Source: Paenibacillus sp. FSL R10-2782 (lineage in GTDB: Bacteria; Bacillota; Bacilli; Paenibacillales; Paenibacillaceae). Taken from it: a stretch of DNA of 64,000 bases. Location: contig NZ_CP151951.1 in NCBI RefSeq assembly GCF_038592985.1, positions 3,339,001-3,403,000 on the forward strand. Reading direction: 5' to 3'. Positions 43,843 to 53,299 of the stretch are shown in pieces. The position numbers and the translations under genes are program-made. Positions within the stretch are counted from its first letter, which is position 1. Each line of letters opens with the position of its first letter. Below the pieces are notes generated by a model. It was not told the DNA's origin, did no database searches, and was given only the letters and a program-made list of their open reading frames with translations.

Positions 43843-45826
43843 ATGAATTACTGACATGATCAATAACAACCCGGTTGCGCCCTTCATTTTTCGCCTCATA
43901 CAGAGCCATATCCGCCCTGTAAAATAAAGATTCGATACTAATCTGCTCATCCAGCCAATTCCATTCGGCAATTCCGCAGGAGACGGTCACCTGTGGCTGG
44001 GTCTCATGTTGTACGCGATAACGAATTTTTTCCGCATATTCCAACGCCTGCTGCACCCCAAGCTGCGGCAAATAGATCGCCAGTTCCTCGCCACCCCATC
44101 TAGCACATACATCCTCGCTGCGAGTCGCCGAACGAACAATATCGCTGACGCTTTTCAATATCTGGTCACCTGTCTGATGCCCGTATGTATCATTCACCTG
44201 TTTGAACTGATCAATGTCCACCAGAATGAGAGATCCGCAAAAATCTTTCTCCTGATGCCTCTGAATCACTTTGTCCACATAATGACGTACATACAAACCC
44301 GTTAACATGTCCATATTGGCCAGACGCCGTACCTCAGCATGCAGCATGGCATTTGTTACAGCCAAACCGATATGGGGAGCCAGCATTTGCAGCATTTTGT
44401 AGTTATCGTACGAAAAAAAGTGAGGGAGCTTGCTGGACAATAAAATAGCCCCTCTCGGCGTACCGCTGGTCTTCATAGGTACCGCCATCAAAGAATGGGA
44501 GTCGGTCATATCCATAAAATCGGAGGATACCTTCCCTTCCTTTCTGTAATCTGACACGATGACAGGCTCTCCTGTTCTGCGTATCAGCCCTGCAAACCCA
44601 TCCTCACCAGAGTAACTGTGCAGCCTCAAACTTTCTACGTTGCTTGATGTGACCTTAAAGCAATTTTCCTCCTGATCGAGTTGCACAATACAGCAAAAGT
44701 CAGCCAAGAACATTTTCAATAATTCCTGCACAGCAAACTCGAATATTTCATTCAGCTTAAGGCTTTGATTCAAGCGCTGAACGAGTTCATTAATGAGGCG
44801 CAACTCATGGATGAGCACATTGGATTGCTCCAGCAGCTTTGCATTTTCAAATGCGGTGCCAGCTGTGTCTGCCATCATGGCGATCAGCTCCACATCCACT
44901 TTCTTCATGCTTTTGGCACCGGATGGAAGAATCATATGAAATACACCATATACTCCTTGCTTGCCACGTAAAGGAATGCCGATTTCGGTCATTTCTCCTT
45001 CCGTGCCTACAGGCTCATTTACAGCCATTTGACCTTTCATAAATGCACGCACACATACATCCTCGTCCCGCTCGTGCAACAACAAAGGTTTGACCTGTGG
45101 ATTACGACTATGCCGATCCTGGCTCATATATAACGTGATATCCACATGCGGAAACAAGTAAGCTATGCTGCCAAATACCTCGTCCAGCACGCCTTCAACA
45201 TCAATCTTGTCATGCATCCGCTTTACAATCTGAAATAAAATAGAGCGTCGCCTGCCTTCGCGGTCGCTCCGGTTCTTCATCCCGAGGATATCTTCCATAA
45301 ATATATACTCAAATTTCGTATAAAAGCAGGATCTAAAATGCAAAGCTGCTGGCAATAATGCATCCTGCTCGGAAACAGAATGTTGAGCAGACAGTGTAAA
45401 ACGAAGAGCAGCAAAAGCCTCATCCTTATGATGGCGGCAAAATAGAGGAACCATGTACACAAATGCAAGGCTTCCGTCCCGAAGCTTGCGTTGGCTTATT
45501 TCCATTTCTCCAGACAAGCTGCAACGTTCGACCAGCTCCAAATCCTCGTCATCATCCTCTTCCCTACCTGCAACCCGAACACCTGTAAAATTAAAAACGG
45601 CGGTATGTTCTTCATTAACCCATGATATGCCATTGCTCTGCTGCAACCATTCTCGATATCCTTGGACAAGAAGCTGATTAATATAGGGGAAATCAAATGG
45701 TGTCATATCCATGTTTTGGAGCCAGGCAAAAGACGTATATCCTTTATCATCAAACAGCGGGGCACAGCTAGCCTGGGCTGTTTTACCGTCAAGCGTTTGC
45801 TGATCCGTTGTTGAAAAGTCCGACAT
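43841..45826 (-). CDS. GAF-GAF-GGDEF diguanylate cyclase
   Basis: The 661-residue protein has an N-terminal region (1-180) that I cannot assign. Two GAF-like domains (about 195-330 and 350-490) and a GGDEF domain (about 500-655) follow. The active-site motif is GGEEL at 578-582 and the inhibitory I-site RSED lies at 569-572, five residues before it, so it should be an active, product-inhibited cyclase making cyclic di-GMP. No transmembrane segment is seen, so it is a soluble sensor. It is monocistronic, ending at a strong terminator. The signal bound by the GAF domains is unknown. ATG 45826 has AAGGAG upstream. Confidence 0.88.
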   Translation of the reverse strand: MSDFSTTDQQTLDGKTAQASCAPLFDDKGYTSFAWLQNMDMTPFDFPYINQLLVQGYREWLQQSNGISWVNEEHTAVFNFTGVRVAGREEDDDEDLELVERCSLSGEMEISQRKLRDGSLAFVYMVPLFCRHHKDEAFAALRFTLSAQHSVSEQDALLPAALHFRSCFYTKFEYIFMEDILGMKNRSDREGRRRSILFQIVKRMHDKIDVEGVLDEVFGSIAYLFPHVDITLYMSQDRHSRNPQVKPLLLHERDEDVCVRAFMKGQMAVNEPVGTEGEMTEIGIPLRGKQGVYGVFHMILPSGAKSMKKVDVELIAMMADTAGTAFENAKLLEQSNVLIHELRLINELVQRLNQSLKLNEIFEFAVQELLKMFLADFCCIVQLDQEENCFKVTSSNVESLRLHSYSGEDGFAGLIRRTGEPVIVSDYRKEGKVSSDFMDMTDSHSLMAVPMKTSGTPRGAILLSSKLPHFFSYDNYKMLQMLAPHIGLAVTNAMLHAEVRRLANMDMLTGLYVRHYVDKVIQRHQEKDFCGSLILVDIDQFKQVNDTYGHQTGDQILKSVSDIVRSATRSEDVCARWGGEELAIYLPQLGVQQALEYAEKIRYRVQHETQPQVTVSCGIAEWNWLDEQISIESLFYRADMALYEAKNEGRNRVVIDHVSNS

Positions 45827-46015
45827 ATTAAGGGCGCTCCTTCACAGCAAAATTAGCTGTACCAAGACAGCGGCTATACACCACTATAGCTTATGATATG
45901 ATCTATTTTACTCTTAACTTCAGAAATATGCATCCATTTTTCAGAAATTCGTCCCACTTTTTTAGTTCTAAAGCCCTATCGACAAATTCTGACGTTTTCA
46001 CTCTTTTTCTCTTCT

Positions 46016-46050
46016 TGACATTGACCCACTATTACATATAGTATATATTA
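46016..46050 (+). promoter_or_regulatory. rpsD promoter region
   Basis: Two overlapping sigma-A promoters are possible: TTGACA (46016-46021) with TAGTAT at 18 nt, and TTGACC (46022-46027) with TATATT (46045-46050) at 17 nt. Both give a leader of about 200 nt before rpsD. Confidence 0.65.
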
Positions 46051-46054
46051 ATGA

Positions 46055-46250
46055 AAAAGACTGTACGGCAGAACTATCTACTGTGCGGATCTTAAATTTT
46101 GGGCGTAACAGTTTGTGTCACCCTCATCTTATTTGTTGCTGACAGGACAGCGGCTGAACTTTTCTGTCAGTAGTGCGCATTACCTTGATAGGTAGCGCCG
46201 AACAAATTGGAGCGCAAAGAGAGCCCCAACTCAAATTTTAATTATGAAGG
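46055..46250 (+). promoter_or_regulatory. Structured rpsD leader RNA
   Basis: The leader holds a 7-bp stem CTGACAG/CTGTCAG at 46139-46170. A second hairpin, GCGC-AT-TACC/GGTA-GCGC, lies at 46175-46198, and a further GCGC at 46211-46214 could compete with it. B. subtilis rpsD is repressed by S4 binding to its leader, so a similar control is likely. The stretch 45827-46015 upstream holds no gene. Confidence 0.5.
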
Positions 46251-46263
46251 AGTTAACTCTATA

Positions 46264-46863
46264 ATGGCACGTTACACTGGTCCTAAATTTAAATTGAGCC
46301 GTCGTCTGGGGATTTCCCTGAGCGGCACAGGTAAAGAATTGAAACGCCCTTTCCCTCCGGGACAACATGGTGCAAACCAACGGAGAAAAATCAGCAACTA
46401 CGGTATGCAGCTTCAAGAAAAACAAAAGCTGCGTCACATGTACGGCTTGGGTGAAAAACAATTCCGCACTCTGTTCAACAAAGCTCAACACATGCACGGT
46501 ATCGCTGGTGAGAACTTCATGTTCTTGCTGGAAAGCCGCCTGGACAACCTCGTGTTCCGTCTTGGCTTTGCTAACTCCCGTGCAGGCGCACGTCAATTGG
46601 TAGCACACGGTCACGTTACTGTGAACGGTAAAAAAGTTGACATCGCTTCTTACCAAGTAAGCCTGGGCGACGTGATCGGTCTTCGTGAAAGAAGTCGTTC
46701 CCTGTCTTCCATCAAAGAAGCTTTGGAAAACCGCAACCACTTGGCAGCTTACTTGGAGTACAATGATGCAGCTCTGGAAGGCAAATACATCCGTTTGCCT
46801 GAGCGTGGCGAATTGTCCCAAGATATCGATGAAAAACAAATCGTCGAATTCTACAACCGCTAA
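46264..46863 (+). CDS. rpsD: Small ribosomal subunit protein uS4
   Basis: The 199-residue protein starts [20 protein letters not shown] and contains PFPPGQHG and a C-terminal S4 RNA-binding domain ([12 protein letters not shown] to [13 protein letters not shown]). uS4 is a primary 16S rRNA-binding protein and a translational regulator. It lacks the zinc-finger cysteines at the N-terminus, so it is the C-minus form. ATG 46264 with AAGGAG upstream is chosen over the frame start 46207, which would translate the leader. It is single, with a strong terminator. The AraC-type gene converges on it. Confidence 0.97.
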   Translation: MARYTGPKFKLSRRLGISLSGTGKELKRPFPPGQHGANQRRKISNYGMQLQEKQKLRHMYGLGEKQFRTLFNKAQHMHGIAGENFMFLLESRLDNLVFRLGFANSRAGARQLVAHGHVTVNGKKVDIASYQVSLGDVIGLRERSRSLSSIKEALENRNHLAAYLEYNDAALEGKYIRLPERGELSQDIDEKQIVEFYNR

Positions 46864-46880
46864 TCCTTGTGATAGCACCG

Positions 46881-46915
46881 AAAAGCACCCGAACGAGGTT
46901 CGGGTGCTTTTTTTT
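46881..46915 (+). terminator. Terminator of rpsD
   Basis: AAAAGCACCCGAAC and GTTCGGGTGCTTTT form a 14-bp stem with a 3-nt loop, followed by a run of T. It is strong on the plus strand and may also act on the convergent gene. Confidence 0.92.
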
Positions 46916-46945
46916 GTGTTACTGTTGCGTGAAGCTTGCAACATT

Positions 46946-47812
46946 TTATTCGATCGGTATATATACCTTAATATCCAAATCTGGAAAGGAAGAATTCATC
47001 ACATCGGTGATTTCAAAATCCGGTCCTTCCCTACGCTCAAAATTAGAGTTGGGAAGCCATGTGCCGTAGATATAGTTTCGTACATCCTGAACCCGGCCAT
47101 TCGGACCTGAAGCGTTAAATTCGGCATACCTTCCTGATGGAATCTCCATATAGATGAAGTCCTTTGCCAAATCCTCCGCTTCTCCCTCAACTTCCTCGCC
47201 AATCACGAACGAAAATTCACCATTATCTTGAAAATAGCAAGCAATACCGTACGATATCCCCGGTGCAATTTTGTTCGGAATGCGCATAAAATGCTCATTC
47301 CTTCCAAAGTGATCATAAAATCCTGGAATCTCATTATAATGCTGCTCATGATTCAGGTTTGTTTTGTATTCATACCCTATAATCTTAATCGTATCGAGTT
47401 GCAACATCACCGGCTTATTCACATCCAAATCCCCTTTGGTGTTCTTTTGATAATCCAGAAAATTGATCTTGTGTTGTGGAGAAATATCTATATCACCGTT
47501 CCGGTATCTCCCCGGGGTGACACCAAAACTTTTTTCAAAAGCACGTGTAAACGCTTCTTGCGAACTGTACTGGTATTCAAGAGCAATATCTAATACCTTT
47601 TGATTAGACTGTTTCAGCCCTACAGCCGCCTCCGATAATCTTCTCTTCCTTATATACTGTTGAACCGTAAAGCCAGAAATCGCCTGAAAAAGCCGCTGAA
47701 AATGAAAGGCTGAAAAGCAAGCTTGCGAAGCAATTTCAGTAATTTTCAACTCCTCCCGAAGATTCATTTCAATAAACTCAATCGCACACTGTATTCTTTT
47801 AAAGTAGTCCAT
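46946..47812 (-). CDS. AraC-family regulator with GyrI-like effector domain
   Basis: The 288-residue protein starts MDYFKRIQCAIEFIEMNLRE and has an N-terminal double helix-turn-helix (residues about 8-105: ITEIASQACFSAFHFQRLF, SSQEAFTRAFEKSFGVTPGRYR). It is followed by a GyrI-like small-molecule-binding domain (about 130-288, with an EIPSGRYAEFNASG turn). This architecture (Rob/SoxS-BmrR hybrid) is common in Firmicutes and often responds to drugs or toxic small molecules. ATG 47812 has AAGGAT upstream. The frame start at 47905 adds a non-conserved N-terminus. The 376-nt gap 47813-48188 upstream holds the PBP promoter and no other gene I can support. Confidence 0.88.
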   Translation of the reverse strand: MDYFKRIQCAIEFIEMNLREELKITEIASQACFSAFHFQRLFQAISGFTVQQYIRKRRLSEAAVGLKQSNQKVLDIALEYQYSSQEAFTRAFEKSFGVTPGRYRNGDIDISPQHKINFLDYQKNTKGDLDVNKPVMLQLDTIKIIGYEYKTNLNHEQHYNEIPGFYDHFGRNEHFMRIPNKIAPGISYGIACYFQDNGEFSFVIGEEVEGEAEDLAKDFIYMEIPSGRYAEFNASGPNGRVQDVRNYIYGTWLPNSNFERREGPDFEITDVMNSSFPDLDIKVYIPIE

Positions 47813-48151
47813 ACGATCCTTCCCCTTACTCGTTATGGTTTGGACGTTCATCCGCCAAGCGAATTTAATAAGACTTCGTAATCCATTATGTACATTCCTG
47901 CACATGCTTGTTTGATCATTTGTGCTAAGTTTACCACGGCTTTTTATTCCAATGGAGGTTGTAAAAAAGCGTTTGCCGTTGCAACAGTGATCGGAAGTTC
48001 AGCTCTCTGCACAACGTGTTTCCACCTTCTATTGAAGTCTTTCTCTGCTTTTCACGCAATTCACTTTGACCTGTTTATAACATACCGCTTTTATGAAGTG
48101 ACGACACCAAAAGACAGGCTTTTTAGCATATGGGTTCATTTTGTAATTTTA

Positions 48152-48160
48152 TGCTATAAT
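48152..48160 (+). promoter_or_regulatory. Extended -10 promoter of the penicillin-binding protein gene
   Basis: TGCTATAAT at 48152-48160 is a perfect extended -10 box. A weak GGTTCA lies 16 nt upstream as -35. Transcription would start about 20 nt before the start codon. Confidence 0.6.
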
Positions 48161-48188
48161 AATGGCTGTTATAAAGGAGGAAGACTTA

Positions 48189-51100
48189 ATGGTTGAAGAA
48201 AAAAACAATGTGTCAGAGCCAAAGCCTTCCCGCTTATGGACATACATGCGAAGGCTCGGCCGTGTCATAAAGTGGGTCGTCATCATCGGTTTTATGGGAG
48301 CGCTGTTTGCAGGAGGAGCCGCAGCCGGCTATGTAGCCTCTATTGTGAAAAGCGAGCCTGTACGCTCCAGATCCATGATTGAACAGGAAGTAGGCAAAAA
48401 TGCAATTACAGGCTTCGCTTATTTCAATGACGGCTCACCTATCGGACAGCTCCGGACAGAAGAAGATCGGCGTCCTGTCACGTTTAAAGAGATTCCGCAA
48501 CTCGTCATTAACGCAGTCATTGCCATTGAAGATAACCATTTTTATGAGCATAAAGGTGTCGATCTGTCGGGAACGCTTCGGGCTATAAAACAAAAAGCTT
48601 TGCATGAATCCGTACAAACCGGGGGGAGCACCCTGACCCAGCAGCTCGCCCGTCGTGTCTTTCTGAATCTGGATCGCACGGATGACCGCAAGATCAAGGA
48701 AATTTTGCTCTCTCTGCGTCTTGAGCGCTTCCTGAGCAAGCAGCAAATTATTACGGCTTATCTCAATAAAGTACCTTTTGGTAACGGGTCAAGCGGCTAT
48801 AACGTCTTTGGGATCAAAGCAGCGGCCAAAGGTATTTTTAATGAGAATGATCTGAATAAGCTGAATGTGGCTCAAGCCGCCTATCTGGCAGGTCTGCCAC
48901 AGCTTCCTTCCTCTTATTCGGCTTACAACGGTAAGGGCGAATTTAATGAGTCCGGCTTTAAAAGGGCAATCAACCGCCAGCACCTGGTACTCAGCCGAAT
49001 GCTGGAGGAGAACAAAATCAATCAGGCACAGTATGATGAGGCGATGGCTTTTGATATCAAAAAGTCGCTCGCTCCACGCACGGTTAAAGCCTACAACACG
49101 TATCCGTATCTTATGATGGAAACGGAACGGCAAGCGGCACAGGCACTTATGTCGGTCACAAATCCGGGTCAAGCGGCCAATGCCAGTGCAGATGCCAAAA
49201 CCAAGGATGATAACGACTTGCTCAAAGAAGCTGAACAGCAGCTTCGAACAGGTGGTTATATGGTATACACCACTATTGATAAAAGTATTTACAAGTCGAT
49301 GCGCCAAATCGCAGAGAACAAAAATAATTTCTCATCCACAAGTAAAACCAAGGGTGACGAACAGGCAGCCGCCATTCTTATCCAGCATAGAACCGGCGCG
49401 ATTCTCGGTATGATGGAAGGCCGGGATTTCCAAAAGGAACAGATGAACTATGCTACTCAAATGGTACGCCAGCCGGGATCGGCTATGAAGCCGATTGCAG
49501 CATATCTGCCTGCATTGGATAGCGGTCTTGTGCAGCCTGGCAGCATCGTGGATGATGCACCTATTATTTTGAAGGATGGCAGCAATGGGTATCACATCCC
49601 GAAAAACTCCAATAACCGCTATCAGGGGCTGGTCACGGCCCGCTATGCGCTGAATCAGTCACTAAATACAATAGCACTCAAGCTGTTTAACGAAAAAGTA
49701 GGTATCAGCAAAGCTTGGGATTTTGCCAAGAAGCTAGGCATTACCACCTTGGAACCAAGCGATAACAACGCTCAGACGGGTGTACTGGGCGGCCTGGCCC
49801 ACGGGGTCACAGTCGAGGAACTGACGAATGCTTATGGTGCGATTCCAAATGGCGGTGTATTTAATGACGCCTACATGATTGAAAAGATTGTGGACTCGCA
49901 AGGCAATATTGTTTATAAGCATCAGCCTAATCCTGTACAAGCCTTTACACCACAAACCGCCTATCTGATGACGGATATGCTGCGTACAGCCGTGTCCGAA
50001 GGTACAGGCAGACTGGTCAAGCGTAATTTCAATCAAGCTGGTAAGATTCCGATTGCCGGTAAAACAGGCACTACACAATCCTATACTGATGTTTGGTTTG
50101 AGGGCTTTACGCCTGACGTCACGCTAGGTGTGTGGGTTGGTTACAAGCAACCTGTCAACAAGCTTGAAACGAAGGCACAAAAAGAGCGGGCACGCCGCCT
50201 ATGGGCGCAAATCATGAACGAAGTGACCGCAAAGGATCCAGATCTGTTCCAAACCGACAGCTTCAAGCGGCCAGACGGTATTGTAACAAGAACAGCGTCC
50301 GCATATGGTTCGGATATTTACAACATTAAGTATCCACCCAAAAACAGTGAAAATGGTGTCACTCGTGCCAAATATATTACCTATCAAGGTGTCAATTACA
50401 TTCCACGGGACGGCACACCGGATGACATGTTGAATGAGCAGACCGTTAGTAAGCGGGAAAAACCGATTTCAGAGCTGATTAAAGAGCTCCAGCAAGCCTT
50501 TACGGTGATGAGACGACATAATTCGTTGTCCTACTATCTGCCTCAGGATGCAGATAAGGCGGCTCCTACCCAGATTGATCCGCGTAAAGACGATGGAGCC
50601 GATCCTAGTGCCCCGTCTAACGTTAGCGTAAGCTATAGTGACGGCAAAGCTATGATCAGCTTTAGCCCGAGTGGAAACAGTGATGTCGTAGGATACCGTC
50701 TATATCGTTCTACGGATGGGGGCAGCTTCCAACGGCTTGGCAAAGTCGTCATGGCTGACGGCTCCAAAGTGTTCTCTGACAGCCCGGGTAGCAGCAGCTC
50801 CAGTTACTACGTAACCGCCGTGGATGTAGGCGGACATGAGTCTGAGCCAAGCTCCCAAGCAAGTACAGCGCCTGTAGCGCCGCCTGTTGATCCTGAGAAT
50901 CCAATTGTACCGGGTGAAGGAAATGGAACAGAATCGAAGCCTACGGAGCTTCCTACGGCTCCTGGGCAGCCTCAAGCTAAAGCAGCAGGCTCAGCCGTAG
51001 CACTCCAATGGAGTGCTGGAAAGCCTGCAGATGCGATTACAGGCTATAACGTGTATTACAGTGAAAGCGGTGCGGAGCCTTTTACAAACATCGGCTCCAC

Positions 51101-51212
51101 CGCATCCACCAGCTTTCAATATAAAGCAGGCAGCAAACCGAAGGGTTGGTTCCGCATCACTTCCATGAATGCCTTGGGAGAATCAGCTCCTTCTGGAGCC
51201 GTTCGACCATAA
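48189..51212 (+). CDS. Class A penicillin-binding protein with two fibronectin type III domains
   Basis: The 1007-residue protein has a cytoplasmic head, one membrane anchor near residues 25-48, and a GT51 glycosyltransferase domain with AIEDNHFYEHKGVD and GGSTLTQQLARRVF. A transpeptidase domain follows with PGSAMKP (SxxK), SLN (SxN) and GKTGTTQ (KTG). It polymerises and cross-links peptidoglycan outside the membrane. Two C-terminal FN3-like domains (about residues 805-890 and 925-1005, each ending in ESAP/ESEP-like strands) follow a proline-rich linker. ATG 48189 is preceded by AAGGAGG at 48174-48180. The monocistronic gene ends at a bidirectional terminator. Confidence 0.92.
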   Translation: MVEEKNNVSEPKPSRLWTYMRRLGRVIKWVVIIGFMGALFAGGAAAGYVASIVKSEPVRSRSMIEQEVGKNAITGFAYFNDGSPIGQLRTEEDRRPVTFKEIPQLVINAVIAIEDNHFYEHKGVDLSGTLRAIKQKALHESVQTGGSTLTQQLARRVFLNLDRTDDRKIKEILLSLRLERFLSKQQIITAYLNKVPFGNGSSGYNVFGIKAAAKGIFNENDLNKLNVAQAAYLAGLPQLPSSYSAYNGKGEFNESGFKRAINRQHLVLSRMLEENKINQAQYDEAMAFDIKKSLAPRTVKAYNTYPYLMMETERQAAQALMSVTNPGQAANASADAKTKDDNDLLKEAEQQLRTGGYMVYTTIDKSIYKSMRQIAENKNNFSSTSKTKGDEQAAAILIQHRTGAILGMMEGRDFQKEQMNYATQMVRQPGSAMKPIAAYLPALDSGLVQPGSIVDDAPIILKDGSNGYHIPKNSNNRYQGLVTARYALNQSLNTIALKLFNEKVGISKAWDFAKKLGITTLEPSDNNAQTGVLGGLAHGVTVEELTNAYGAIPNGGVFNDAYMIEKIVDSQGNIVYKHQPNPVQAFTPQTAYLMTDMLRTAVSEGTGRLVKRNFNQAGKIPIAGKTGTTQSYTDVWFEGFTPDVTLGVWVGYKQPVNKLETKAQKERARRLWAQIMNEVTAKDPDLFQTDSFKRPDGIVTRTASAYGSDIYNIKYPPKNSENGVTRAKYITYQGVNYIPRDGTPDDMLNEQTVSKREKPISELIKELQQAFTVMRRHNSLSYYLPQDADKAAPTQIDPRKDDGADPSAPSNVSVSYSDGKAMISFSPSGNSDVVGYRLYRSTDGGSFQRLGKVVMADGSKVFSDSPGSSSSSYYVTAVDVGGHESEPSSQASTAPVAPPVDPENPIVPGEGNGTESKPTELPTAPGQPQAKAAGSAVALQWSAGKPADAITGYNVYYSESGAEPFTNIGSTASTSFQYKAGSKPKGWFRITSMNALGESAPSGAVRP

Positions 51213-51282
51213 CAGCCCACAACAGAAAACAAATACTGATTATGTGTAAAAATCCACTTTATCTGCACCAACAAAAAGGGAG

Positions 51283-51319
51283 CCCCTCAGCCGTCACGGC
51301 TTCGGAGACTCCCTTTTTT
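51283..51319. terminator. Bidirectional terminator between the PBP and acsA genes
   Basis: AAAAAGGGAG and CTCCCTTTTT form a 10-bp outer stem, with an inner AGCCG/CGGCT stem. T-runs on both strands serve the two convergent genes. Confidence 0.88.
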
Positions 51320-51340
51320 GCATCTTTCTTGTAAAGCATT

Positions 51341-53056
51341 TCAATCCTCTATGGTAGACAAATCCCCTGTAGGCAGATTAAGCTCCCAGGCTTTCAACAC
51401 ACGTCTCATAATTTTACCCGAACGGGTTTTGGGCAGCTTTTCCTTAAACTCAATTTCACGTGGTGCAGCATGGGCAGACAGCCCTTCTTTGACAAAGCGA
51501 TAAATATCCTGCTGCAAAGCCTCCGAGGGTATATAGCCTTCACGAAGTGCGATAAAAGCTTTAATGATCTCTCCCCGCACAGTATCCGGCTTTCCGATCA
51601 CTCCGGCCTCCGCTACAGCGGGATGCTCCAGAAGCTTGCTCTCGACCTCAAATGGACCGATCCGCTCCCCTGAGGAATTAATGACATCATCAATTCGTCC
51701 CTGAAACCAGAAGTATCCATCCTCATCCATATAGGCAGAATCACCGGACACATACCAGCCGGAAAAACGGAAATACTCCTGAAATTTGTTCGGGTTGTTC
51801 CATATACGGTTCATCATAGACGGCCACGGCGTACGTACCGCCAAATGCCCCATTCGGTTAGGCGGCAGCACTTGCCCTCTGTCGTCCAGAATAGCGGCCT
51901 GTATGCCGGGCAATGGCTTTCCCATTGAGCCGGGTTTAATCGGCAGCTCAGGGTAATTACAGATCATTTGGCCACCCGTTTCCGTCATCCACCAGGTATC
52001 ATGAATACGCTGCTTATATACCTGCCACCCCCAGCGCACTACCTCGGGATTCAGCGGCTCTCCGACGGATAGCACATGCCGCAGGCTTCCGAGATCATAT
52101 TTGTCAACGATATCCTCCCCTGCGCTCATGAGCATCCGAAACGCCGTAGGAGCGCTGTACCATACAGTCACCTGATGACGCTCAATGGTTCGGTACCAGT
52201 CCTCGGGGCTAAAACGACCGCCACGAATAACATTTGTTGCTCCATTCAGCCATGGGGCAAAAATGCCATATGACGTTCCTGTAACCCAACCGGGATCGGC
52301 TGTACACCAATATACATCCTCTTCACGCAGATCCAGCACCATTTTTCCGGTATAATAGTGCTGAATCATCGCGTTTTGCACATGATACACGCCTTTAGGC
52401 TTGCCCGTTGAGCCTGACGTGTAATGAATAATCAACCCATCCTCACGACTCAGCCACTCCGGTTCAAGTTCCTCGGAGGCCGTAAGCATTTCCGATTCAA
52501 AATCAATAATCCCTTGCTCCCGTTCGTCCACATCGCCAACCACAAAAATATGCCGCAGCTCCGGAAGCTCCTCACGCTTTACGCGCGAGAGAAGTGCAGG
52601 CGTTGTCACCAGCGCCACCGCCCCGCTATCTTCCAGCCGATCCTTGACCGCCGTTTCCATAAATGCCTCAAATAAAGGTCCCACGACTGCTCCTACCTTC
52701 AAAATGCCAAGCAGACTAATGACTAGCTCAGGTGAACGCGGCATGAAGATAAAGACCCGCTCCCCTTTGCCAATTCCATATTTACGCAGCACATTACCAA
52801 ACCTGTTGGAGCTGGCACGCAATTGAGAAAAGGAATAGGCTTCATGGCGGTTCGCGTCACAATACAACAACGCCGTTTTGCTGCCTCTCCCTTCCTCTAC
52901 ATGTCTGTCAATCGCTTCATGTGCCATATTCACTTTGCCTGATTCATACCACGTAAAATGACGCTCTGCATCTTCCCACTGAAAGCGGTTGTAAGCTTGT
53001 TCATACGGGCCCATATTGGATGTGGGAACTACAGCCTGGAGTTCTTCAATCTTCAT
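51341..53056 (-). CDS. acsA: Acetyl-CoA synthetase
   Basis: The 571-residue adenylate-forming enzyme has the AMP-binding motif YTSGSTGKPKGVYH near residue 214. WWMTETGG near residue 362, GRIDDVINSSGERIG, and the catalytic lysine in KTRSGKIMRR near residue 552 follow. It turns acetate, ATP and CoA into acetyl-CoA. In B. subtilis the same lysine is acetylated by AcuA and reset by deacetylases, and acuA is encoded divergently here. GAGGAGG precedes ATG 53056. A near-perfect cre site 44-57 nt upstream suggests carbon catabolite repression by CcpA, also encoded nearby. The length equals B. subtilis AcsA (572). Confidence 0.95.
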   Translation of the reverse strand: MKIEELQAVVPTSNMGPYEQAYNRFQWEDAERHFTWYESGKVNMAHEAIDRHVEEGRGSKTALLYCDANRHEAYSFSQLRASSNRFGNVLRKYGIGKGERVFIFMPRSPELVISLLGILKVGAVVGPLFEAFMETAVKDRLEDSGAVALVTTPALLSRVKREELPELRHIFVVGDVDEREQGIIDFESEMLTASEELEPEWLSREDGLIIHYTSGSTGKPKGVYHVQNAMIQHYYTGKMVLDLREEDVYWCTADPGWVTGTSYGIFAPWLNGATNVIRGGRFSPEDWYRTIERHQVTVWYSAPTAFRMLMSAGEDIVDKYDLGSLRHVLSVGEPLNPEVVRWGWQVYKQRIHDTWWMTETGGQMICNYPELPIKPGSMGKPLPGIQAAILDDRGQVLPPNRMGHLAVRTPWPSMMNRIWNNPNKFQEYFRFSGWYVSGDSAYMDEDGYFWFQGRIDDVINSSGERIGPFEVESKLLEHPAVAEAGVIGKPDTVRGEIIKAFIALREGYIPSEALQQDIYRFVKEGLSAHAAPREIEFKEKLPKTRSGKIMRRVLKAWELNLPTGDLSTIED

Positions 53057-53099
53057 GCGTTCAGCCTCCTCACGATATAATGAGAATAAATACAGAACA

Positions 53100-53113
53100 A
53101 GATAACGCTTACA
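53100..53113. promoter_or_regulatory. cre operator between acsA and acuA
   Basis: AGATAACGCTTACA matches the cre consensus TGWNANCGNTNWCA at every fixed position except the first. It lies in the 243-nt divergent gap, 44 nt from the acsA start and nearer to acsA than to acuA, where CcpA would block transcription. The rest of the gap (53057-53299) holds no gene. Confidence 0.75.
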
Positions 53114-53299
53114 AATTCAATACAAGCATGCCAATTCCTTTGTGTAACATTTGATAAAAGCGACTAATTGTGAACAATTTATGTCTAAAACAGTATATCA
53201 TAGGTGAGGATGTGACGACCATCCTTTTCATTTATTTGTTTTTTTGCTATAAGTAGGGGATATGGAAACCTAGGTCATGGTAAACAAGGAGGCGCATGT

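Noticed and set aside
47888..48196. 102-codon plus-strand ORF in the gap before the PBP gene
   Set aside because: It has no ribosome-binding site, runs through the PBP promoter and start, and shows odd Cys-rich composition.
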